Shown one piece after another: positions 35,898 to 43,639 of a stretch of 52,505 bases of DNA (positions are counted from its first letter, which is position 1; the number at the start of each line of letters is the position of its first letter). Made by a program: the position numbers and the translations under genes. The stretch is from Bifidobacteriaceae bacterium (GTDB taxonomy: Bacteria > Actinomycetota > Actinomycetes > Actinomycetales > WQXJ01). Under the pieces are notes generated by a model. It had not been told where the DNA came from, ran no database searches, and saw only the letters and a program-made list of their open reading frames with translations. Where the stretch lies: NCBI GenBank assembly GCA_031281585.1, contig JAITFE010000062.1:1-52505 (forward strand). Direction: 5' to 3'.

Positions 35898-36883
35898 CGG
35901 ATGTCCTCCGCTTTCCTCAATTGGCTCACGTTGTAGGCGATCACGGGGACCACGATCACGAAAAGGAGCACCGCGAGCGCCGCGCCGACTCCTTTGTTGT
36001 GATTGTTGAACGACTGCGTGTAGAAGTCGTTCGCCACGACCGAGGCGTGGTAAAGCCGCCCCTGCATGGTTCTGACAATGTCGAAAGCCTTCAGGGCGGT
36101 CATAGCGACCGTTGTCATGACCACGACCAACGCGGGCCGGATCATGGGGACGGTCACGTAACGGAACAGTTTGACGCCGGTCAGCCCGTCCAGCCGGCCG
36201 GCCTCCACAATGTCGTCCGGGATGGCCTTGATGGAGGCGCTCAGCACCGTCATCGCAAAGCCCGCTTGGATCCAGATCATGACCACCATCAAGTAGAACG
36301 TGTTCCAAGGCGCGTTCATCAGCCACTGCGGGGCGGTGGCCTCATGGTCGCCGAACCAGCCAGCCACCGTCACATACAGGTGGGACAGCACGCCGACCTG
36401 GTTGTCATACACGAATTTCCAGATGATTGAGGCCCCGACCATGGAAATGGCCATGGGCAGGAAAATCAGCGTCTTGGCGAACTTCTCGACCTTGGCGCGG
36501 TCCACGAGGACGGCGTAGACCAGCCCGATCACTGTGGACAACAGCGGGACCAGCACCACCCACGCGAGGGTGTTGCGCAGGGTCGTCAAGAACTCGGCGT
36601 CACTCAGAATGGCGCCGAAGTTGGCCAGGCCGACAAAACTCGTTGACGTCTCGTCGAACACCGAGTTCTTGATGGTCACCAGGGCGGGGTAGATCAGCCC
36701 GAAGCACACGAGTCCCAGGGCGGGGAACAAGAAGATCAACGCGGTGACCCAACTGGGGAGCCGTTTCGGCAGTTGGGAAAGGAACAGAACCAGGGCCATG
36801 ACCAGCGCGAACAGCGCTATGGCGATGACCATCAGAAACAGTTTCCCCCCGATGGTGGTGGGGTGCAGCAACAAGGCGTCCAT
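35894..36883 (-). CDS. Sugar ABC transporter permease (MalF/AglF type)
   Basis: A 329-residue membrane protein, with two extra N-terminal helices and then the usual permease core. EAA loop: IVEAGRLDGLTGVKLFRYVTVPMIRP. Blocks LIFLPMAISMVGASIIWKFVYD and WIQAGFAMTVLSASIKAIP are typical of the AglF/alpha-glucoside group. An AGGAG-like box (GGAG, 36891-36894) lies before ATG 36883. It is 121 bases downstream of the binding-protein gene, with a strong hairpin in the gap, and overlaps the next permease by 4 bp. Confidence 0.94.
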   Translation of the reverse strand: MDALLLHPTTIGGKLFLMVIAIALFALVMALVLFLSQLPKRLPSWVTALIFLFPALGLVCFGLIYPALVTIKNSVFDETSTSFVGLANFGAILSDAEFLTTLRNTLAWVVLVPLLSTVIGLVYAVLVDRAKVEKFAKTLIFLPMAISMVGASIIWKFVYDNQVGVLSHLYVTVAGWFGDHEATAPQWLMNAPWNTFYLMVVMIWIQAGFAMTVLSASIKAIPDDIVEAGRLDGLTGVKLFRYVTVPMIRPALVVVMTTVAMTALKAFDIVRTMQGRLYHASVVANDFYTQSFNNHNKGVGAALAVLLFVIVVPVIAYNVSQLRKAEDIR

Positions 36884-36920
36884 TGTCTGGCTCCTTTGGC
36901 GTCCGGCCGGGGCGGGGCGG

Positions 36921-36964
36921 GGCGTTCCGGGGAACCGCCACGCTCGGCGGTTCCCCGGAACGCC
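36921..36964. terminator. Perfect 19-bp hairpin between binding-protein and permease genes
   Basis: Left arm 36921-36939 (GGCGTTCCGGGGAACCGCC) and right arm 36946-36964 are perfect inverse copies, with loop ACGCTC (plus strand). It is 40 bases after the binding-protein stop and 37 bases before the permease start. There is no T-run. A comparable structure separates malE from malF in enteric bacteria and raises the amount of binding protein over permease by protecting the upstream mRNA; the same role is inferred here. Confidence 0.75.
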
Positions 36965-37004
36965 TCCCGCCGACTGCCAAGCCGGGCTAGGAGAACGGTA
37001 CGGC

Positions 37005-38381
37005 TTACTTGGGCCAGGCCGCTTCGATGGCGTCCGCCACGGCCTGCTCCGACTTGCCTTCGGCGAAGTAGGCCGTCATTTCCTTCCAGAACGCGTCCGA
37101 ACCGACCGCCGCCGGCATCAGGTCGGAGCCGTCGAACCGGAACTCCGCCGACGGGTCGGCCAACAGGCCGAAAGCCAACTGGTCGACCGGCGACTTGAGG
37201 TTGCCCTTCTCCAAGCTGTTATTGGCCGTGGTCCAGCCGCCCTCGGTGGCCTTGGCCTTTTCGTTTGCCCACTCCGGGCTGGACAAGAAGGTCTGGAAAG
37301 CGACCACTTCCGGTCGGTCCGCGAACGCGGCGACGAAGTCGCCGCCGCCCAGGATCGGCTTGGTGGACGGATCCGACGAGGGCAGGTAGAAGGCCCAAAT
37401 GTCACCGTTCTCCGCCACGGTCGCTCCCTCGTCCGTGAAGTTGCCGCCGTAGAACGACGCCTGGCGGTGCATGAAGCACTGGCCGTCAAGGATGGGCGTG
37501 CCCGCATCCGTCCACGCGGTGGCGGCGATCGACTGGATGTCGCCAATCCCGGCGTTGACGTTCTTGTCGTCCCGCAGCACCTTCGACAACTCCTTCAGGG
37601 AGTCCACAATCTTGGGGTCGTTGAACGGAATCTCATGGTTCACCCACTGGTCGTAAGCCTCCGGCCCGGCCGACCGAAGAACCATGTCCTCAACCCAGTC
37701 GGTGGCCACCCAGCCGGTCGCCTCCCCGTCGGCTATGCCGGCGCACCAGGGCTTCGCCACGGCGTCTTCCGCCATCTGCTGAGTCAGCGCCAGCAGCTCG
37801 TCCCAAGATTCCGGCACCGCGTAGCCGTTCTCGTCGAAGGCCGAGGGCGAGAACCAGACCAGCGACTTGACCGAGGCCCCCAAAGGCGCCGCGTAAAGCT
37901 TCCCGTCAACCGATCCGTAATCCCGCCACGAGGCCGTCCAATACTGGTCCACATTGGCCGCCACGTCGGCCGGGGCCTCCAGCACCTTTCCGGTCGCCAC
38001 CGCCTGCTGCAGCAGTCCCGGCTGCGGGAACGCCACGATGTCCGCCACCGCCCCGGCCTCGATCCGAGTCAAAACGTCCGCGGTCAACGACTTGGAGCCC
38101 TCGTACTTGATGTCCGCGCCGGTGCACTCCTCAAAAGGTTTGAAGGACGCCTCGTAGCTGGCGCCCTCGATGTCCACGAAAGTGGTGTAGACGCTGATCG
38201 ACTTGCCGCTCAAGTCGCCGTACTTCTCATAGGCCGCGCAGTCGGCTTTGGCTTGATTGCCGCCGCCGTTTGAACCGCCGGTGTTGTTGTCTTTGTCGTC
38301 GCCCCCGCAGGCAGCCATGCCCGTGGCAAGGGCCAAGCCCAGGCCTGCTGCAATCGCGGCCTTGCCAATTGAACGCTTCAT
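37005..38381 (-). CDS. Sugar ABC transporter substrate-binding lipoprotein (AglE-like)
   Basis: A 458-residue secreted lipoprotein; signal peptide with lipobox GMAAC, lipidated Cys25, followed by a Gly/Asn linker. The mature part is a family 1 solute-binding protein: LTRIEAGAVADIVAFPQPG, the KLYAAPLGASVKSLVWF hinge region and VVAFQTFLSSPEWA near the C-terminus. Three further Cys occur (for example CAGIADGEA). It begins at ATG 38381 with a GAGGAG box; the open frame upstream has no signal peptide. It is the first gene of the importer operon; expression relative to the permeases may be set by the hairpin after its stop. Confidence 0.95.
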   Translation of the reverse strand: MKRSIGKAAIAAGLGLALATGMAACGGDDKDNNTGGSNGGGNQAKADCAAYEKYGDLSGKSISVYTTFVDIEGASYEASFKPFEECTGADIKYEGSKSLTADVLTRIEAGAVADIVAFPQPGLLQQAVATGKVLEAPADVAANVDQYWTASWRDYGSVDGKLYAAPLGASVKSLVWFSPSAFDENGYAVPESWDELLALTQQMAEDAVAKPWCAGIADGEATGWVATDWVEDMVLRSAGPEAYDQWVNHEIPFNDPKIVDSLKELSKVLRDDKNVNAGIGDIQSIAATAWTDAGTPILDGQCFMHRQASFYGGNFTDEGATVAENGDIWAFYLPSSDPSTKPILGGGDFVAAFADRPEVVAFQTFLSSPEWANEKAKATEGGWTTANNSLEKGNLKSPVDQLAFGLLADPSAEFRFDGSDLMPAAVGSDAFWKEMTAYFAEGKSEQAVADAIEAAWPK

Positions 38382-38956
38382 TGTCGCTCCTCGCTTATTG
38401 TGCTTGATCCGCCTCCGCACCTTCCATGTGCCTTGGCTCCGGTCCCCCAGCCCAGCCACAACGCCCGGTGGGCGGCCCGTTACGTTCATAAACTAAGCTT
38501 CCACCGCGCTGACCGCGACCGGGCGGCGGCGGCGTCCCAGATCACGCTTTGGTCACGGCGCCACGAATTCCGGCAGGTCAGCAGCGGTCCGGCGGGTTCC
38601 AGACCGCCGCCCGCGGCACCCGACAACTGTGGCCCAATAGCAATGCCAAATGCGGGGCCGTTACCATTTCGTGACCTTAATCTCCTCATGGCTGGGCTTG
38701 ACTGCCGGGGCGCATAGTCGGCACGCGGCCCCGAGCACGTCCTTGGCGAGGCAACCGAAGGGACTTGAAAAGCGGCTCGCTCGGAACGGCACTGCGCCTC
38801 CGATCGCCGCGACGCTTCGGGGGGCGCGGCGGACCGCGCGGCACTATGGCTTGGGCGCGCGGGCACCCGCTGCACGGGACGGTTCCCGGCCCCCGCCACA
38901 GCTCCCACGAGCACCGGCAAACGCGGCATTATGGCTTGGGCGCGCCGACACCCGCG
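38382..38956. other. Upstream region of the sugar importer with 3' echo of the amidohydrolase gene
   Basis: 575 bases without a gene. The half near the binding-protein gene (38382-38700) should contain its promoter and operator; a relatively AT-rich patch CGTTACGTTCATAAACTAAG is at about 38478-38500, but no convincing operator was found. The half near the amidohydrolase (about 38835-38956) consists of duplicated copies of that gene's 3' end (see repeat at 38835-39030). Confidence 0.6.
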
Positions 38957-39030
38957 CTACAGAACGGCTCCCGCCACGGTGCCGGCCAGCACGGCCCCGC
39001 GCAGCACTATGGCTTGGGGAGCGCGCAGCA
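38835..39030. repeat. Tandem copies of the amidohydrolase 3' end
   Basis: The segment GCACTATGGCTTGGGCGCGC at 38841-38860 recurs at 38926-38945 with one change and, inside the coding region, at 39004-39026 with a small insertion. Between them the intervening sequence also aligns (for example GCGGGTGTCG/GCGGGTGCCC and GGCGGGAGCCGTTCTG/GGCGGGGGCCGGGAAC on the minus strand). The unit is about 78-85 bases and includes the stop codon, so the gene's last 25 codons plus stop are repeated about 2.5 times downstream. Confidence 0.8.
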
Positions 39031-40081
39031 CGGCCACGCTTTGGCGCGGGTCGGACGCGTAAACCACCACGTCCGCGCTGGCCCCCTCTTCAATCCCCGG
39101 CACGCCCAGGTAGTCGCGCCCACCGTAGGTGGCGGCCTCAATGATGGCTTCGGCGGAGATCCCGGCCAGCGCCATCAAATCCGTCTCCGTGCAATACACA
39201 CCGTGGGGAATGGTGGTCGACTCGTCCGATCCGACCAGCAGCCTGACCCCTCTGTCATACAGCTCTTTCGCCTGCGCATAACGCGCCTCGTAGAGGTCAA
39301 GGAAGTGCCGCTCCCAGACCGGGTACTTGCCGCCGCCGCCAGCGGCGATCTCGGCGAAATGCTCGCGCTGGATCATGGTGGGAACAACCGCCACACCCTT
39401 GGCTCGCGCCTCCGCCATCATGGCGGCGTCCAGGCCGGTGCCGTGCTCAATGCAGTCAAGGCCGCAACGCAGGGCCTGGGCCGCCCCCTCAGCTGAGAAC
39501 ACATGCGTGGTGATCCTGGCGCCCAGTTCATGCGCCCGGTCAACCGCCTCGACCAGTTTGTCGTCCGGCCACAGCAGGGCCAGGTCCGGCTCCGGCATGG
39601 TGCGGTCAATCCAGTCGCCGACCAGCTTGACCCAGCCGTCGCCGGCGTGGGCCTCCTCCGCCACTGCGTCAGGCAACTGGTCAGGCACAATGTCTCGTGG
39701 CAGGTGGCGGATGTAGCGCTTGGCGATCGCCAGATGCTGGCCGGAACGGATGATCCTGGGTGCCCACGGCTCGCCGTCCAGCCACCTCGTGTTGTAGGGC
39801 TCGCGCGGGCAACCCGCGTCCCGCACCAGGAGGACGCCAGTGTCCCGGTCAAGAACCGCCTGCCGCTCCGCCTCGTCGGGCGGCACCGCGCCCATTGAGC
39901 CCAGTCCGATGTGGCAGTGCACGTCGACCAGCCCCGGCAGGACCACCCCGTCGATTCGCAAATCGGCCGCACGGGTCGGCCTTTCGAAAGTCAGCCGCCC
40001 ATCGACCGACCAAACATCGCCAACTTCCGTGTCGCCATCGACAACTATCGCCCCCGATAGGTGAATCACCTCGGTCGCCAT
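38957..40081 (-). CDS. Imidazolonepropionase-like amidohydrolase family protein
   Basis: A 374-residue metal-dependent hydrolase. The metal motif HxH is in LVDVHCHIGLGS; further ligand candidates are the His residues in TTHVFSAEG and CIEHGTG, and Asp in LLVGSDESTT. The C-terminal strand pair (ASADVVVYASDPRQSVAVL...AIVLRGAV) completes the composite beta domain of the superfamily. Substrate unknown; imidazolonepropionase- or prolidase-like members share this pattern. In actinobacteria such a gene often stands between ffh and rpsP (known context). Its 3' end is part of a tandem repeat. Confidence 0.9.
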   Translation of the reverse strand: MATEVIHLSGAIVVDGDTEVGDVWSVDGRLTFERPTRAADLRIDGVVLPGLVDVHCHIGLGSMGAVPPDEAERQAVLDRDTGVLLVRDAGCPREPYNTRWLDGEPWAPRIIRSGQHLAIAKRYIRHLPRDIVPDQLPDAVAEEAHAGDGWVKLVGDWIDRTMPEPDLALLWPDDKLVEAVDRAHELGARITTHVFSAEGAAQALRCGLDCIEHGTGLDAAMMAEARAKGVAVVPTMIQREHFAEIAAGGGGKYPVWERHFLDLYEARYAQAKELYDRGVRLLVGSDESTTIPHGVYCTETDLMALAGISAEAIIEAATYGGRDYLGVPGIEEGASADVVVYASDPRQSVAVLRAPQAIVLRGAVLAGTVAGAVL

Positions 40082-40514
40082 CAGGCGCCTCCTTTGTAGT
40101 TCTCAGGTTGCCGGATAGCGCCCGTCCCGGTACCAACCTGAAACGATGTGGCTGCGCGCCGCCCGTTACCCACCATTAAACGCCGGACACCGGCCACCGT
40201 CCAAAACCGACGCTCCCCGAGCGCCGCTGACTGTCGCCGCAGATCGACCCCGGCGGGCCAAGAGACCTTGCGTTCCGGCGGCACCGGGCGGACCCGGAAG
40301 GCGTTCGGCAAATTGGGCGGCCAGGTGCGCCACGAACCGAACAGCCCGGCCGGGCCGCGCCCCACCTCGACGCCGTGGGGTGCGCTACGAACCAAGCAGT
40401 GTCCGCGCGAGCCCCGCCCACTCCGGTCCGCCTCGGCGTTGCCGGGTGCGCTACGAACCGAACAGTCCGACCGAGCCGCTCCCACTCCAGTCCGCCTCGA
40501 CGCTGGCGGGTGCG
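40082..40514. other. Gene-free region between amidohydrolase and ffh
   Basis: 433 bases without a credible gene. The 3' portion (about 40324-40514) is filled by repeats derived from the end of ffh. The 5' portion (40082-40320) should contain the amidohydrolase promoter; no clear -35/-10 boxes seen. All open frames here are basic, Pro/Arg-rich shadows. Confidence 0.6.

Positions 40515-40535
<21 letters not shown>
40324..40535. repeat. Tandem copies of the ffh 3' end
   Basis: The sequence GGTGCGCTACGAACCGAACAG starts at 40324, 40379, 40445 and 40509 (with small changes), with intervals of 55, 66 and 64 bases. The last copy spans the ffh stop; the others are downstream. On the minus strand each unit reads ...GGACTGTTCGGTTCGTAGCG, which repeats the last codons (G-L-F-G-S-stop) of ffh. 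The rest of the unit (GCGTCGAGGCGGACTGGAGTG) is also shared between the copies. Confidence 0.88.
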
Positions 40536-42077
<1,542 letters not shown>

Positions 42078-42609
42078 AAGGCCTTAAGGCTACCCGGCCC
42101 CGCAGCGAAGCCCGCCATGAGAATTCCGCGAACGCCATGGACGCCGGTACAACCCAAAACGCGATCGTGATCCACCAACGGATCAGGAAGAGCCCGAAGG
42201 TCGCACCAGAGGCGATCTCGCCGGCCGCCACGCCGCCAAATGCAACCTAGAACACGATCTTGATCCGCCGCTGGATCACGAAGGGCCCGAAGGTTGCACC
42301 ACGGGCCACCCAGGCGGCCGCCACGGTGCCAAATGCAACCCAGAGCACGATCCTGATCCACCACTGGATCACGAAGAGCCCGGAGGTCGCATAGGGGGCC
42401 ACCTCGCCGGCCGCCACGGTGTCAAATGCAACCCAGAACACGATCCTGATCCACCGCTGGATCACGAAGAGCCCGAAGGTTGCACCACGGGCCGCCCAAG
42501 CGCCCGCCACGGAGCCAAATGCAACCTAGAACACGATCCTGATCCACCAGCGGATCACGAAGAGCCCGAAGATCGCATTGGTGCCCCGACATGGGCGTCC
42601 CAACCGCCC
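42078..42609. other. Gene-free region holding the 93-bp repeat array
   Basis: 532 bases between the ffh start and the stop of the nuclease-like gene. About 430 bases of it is the five-unit array (separate entry). The remaining 72 bases nearest ffh must hold the ffh promoter and binding site. Open frames that cross the array exist only because 93 is a multiple of three; they are interrupted by TAG in units 2 and 5. Confidence 0.75.
42150..42577. repeat. Tandem array of five 93-bp units with internal palindrome
   Basis: Units begin at 42150, 42243, 42336, 42429 and 42522 (the last is truncated after about 56 bases); the period is exactly 93 each time. A unit begins CAACCYAGAACACGATCCTG, contains the palindrome TGATCCA-CCGC-TGGATCA, continues with CGAAGAGCCCGAAGGTCGCA and ends with a more variable part GGCCGCCACGGTGCCAAATG. 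Differences between units are scattered single bases. An orphan core lies at 24633-24681. Units are contiguous without spacers, so it is not a CRISPR array. Confidence 0.95.
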
Positions 42610-43584
42610 TCAGGTTGGTGGCGGAAGCTTCACGCCTTCGATTCTTGCCAGCTCGGTCGCAACGCGCCGAACCAACCGATGCTGGTCGCGCAAGTCTTTG
42701 GCCCCTACCTCGATCATTGCGTGCCCAAGGCAGCGCAGTTGCTCGCGCCGCTCCATGTCCGCGTAGAACTGATCGACCGACTCGAAGTGGTAGCGGCCCT
42801 GATACTCAATGCCAGCCGGGTAATGCTCAAGACCCAAGTCTTCGTAGCGGACGATCTTGCCGCTGCCGTCCTTCACCGGGCGGTTGACCATCCCTCGCGG
42901 CAGGCCGCAATCGCGCAGAACCGGCCTGACCCAGGTCTCCGGATTGGAGTCCGTGCCCGGTTCGGCCAGCGCCACCACCAGGCGGGCGGTCTTGACGCCG
43001 GGACGAGCCCCGAGGCTCTCGACGCTCCCCAAGAGGTCGGCTTTGGTGACCCAGGCCGCCTCCCCGCGCATGAGAGCGTCTGCGGCCATCACCAGGCCGG
43101 CGAACGAGCGATGCGGCTCAACTGTGAAATCGGCCAGCGGCCATGGCAGGCCGCCCAGGCCCAGAATGGTCCGCAACCTGCGGGCTCTGCCATGTCGGCC
43201 CAGTTTGTCCCAGGATTGGCGCCGGGTCGGTGGAAAATAGTAGCCGGAGGGAAGATGGTTGGCGGCCAATTGCGCCAGCCAATCACCTGGCGGGGCCAAG
43301 GGGACCCCGCAGGTGAAGCGCCACGGCTGGGCTGGTTTGGCATGCCGGTGCGCTCGACCGCTGGCTGATCGCAGCCGTGCAACTCCTTGACTCACTTCCA
43401 CGGGCCCATTGAGCGCCTCGTCTTCAAGAGCTCTGGGCAAGTCGCACCCCGACAGGGCGAGCGCCGCCGCGCCGGTCACCATTCCGCCGGGGCTGTGATC
43501 AACGGCGTCATTGCAACGTTCGACCAGCGCGGAGAAGTGTTCGGTGTCGGTGATTGCCACGCTGCGATTATCGGACGTCTTCAA
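42610..43584 (-). CDS. AbiEi/DUF559-like protein with a putative PD-(D/E)XK nuclease domain
   Basis: A 324-residue soluble protein. The N-terminal segment MVTGAAALALSGCDLPRAL resembles the winged-helix start of AbiEi-like antitoxin proteins. The C-terminal part has the layout of Vsr/DUF559 nucleases: AGIEYQGRYHF (acidic residue on a strand), QFYADMERREQLRCLGHAMIEV (helix with D-x3-R and the closing strand). Many actinobacterial genomes have families of such genes of unknown role. No toxin partner is adjacent. The start is uncertain (TTG 43584 or GTG 43560). It lies 55 bases after glnD. Confidence 0.75.
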   Translation of the reverse strand: MKTSDNRSVAITDTEHFSALVERCNDAVDHSPGGMVTGAAALALSGCDLPRALEDEALNGPVEVSQGVARLRSASGRAHRHAKPAQPWRFTCGVPLAPPGDWLAQLAANHLPSGYYFPPTRRQSWDKLGRHGRARRLRTILGLGGLPWPLADFTVEPHRSFAGLVMAADALMRGEAAWVTKADLLGSVESLGARPGVKTARLVVALAEPGTDSNPETWVRPVLRDCGLPRGMVNRPVKDGSGKIVRYEDLGLEHYPAGIEYQGRYHFESVDQFYADMERREQLRCLGHAMIEVGAKDLRDQHRLVRRVATELARIEGVKLPPPT

Positions 43585-43639
43585 GAACCTAGTGGGTGCC
43601 GGGCGTCTTTGCTGTGGATAACCGCGGCGGCCGTTCTCC

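Noticed and set aside
38470-38700. LacI-type operator for the sugar importer.
   Set aside because: Only weak, short palindromes (for example TGGC...GCCA) were seen, and no regulator gene is adjacent.
40082-40514. Open frames with repeated LFGS/RYEP-type segments on both strands.
   Set aside because: These are translations of the ffh-tail repeats and change frame from unit to unit.
42247-42510. A minus-strand open frame through the 93-bp array giving a 31-residue Trp/Ile-rich repeat peptide.
   Set aside because: It is open only because 93 is divisible by three; units 2 and 5 contain TAG in this frame, there is no ribosome binding site, and differences between units do not favour synonymous sites.
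42150-42577. Possible CRISPR array.
   Set aside because: Units are contiguous and 93 bases long with gradual variation; there are no unique spacers and no cas genes nearby.
43613-43621. Perfect DnaA box (TTATCCACA on the minus strand) in the gap between glnD and the nuclease-like gene.
   Set aside because: A single nine-base match with no cluster or AT-rich unwinding region; expected by chance or a stray DnaA site.
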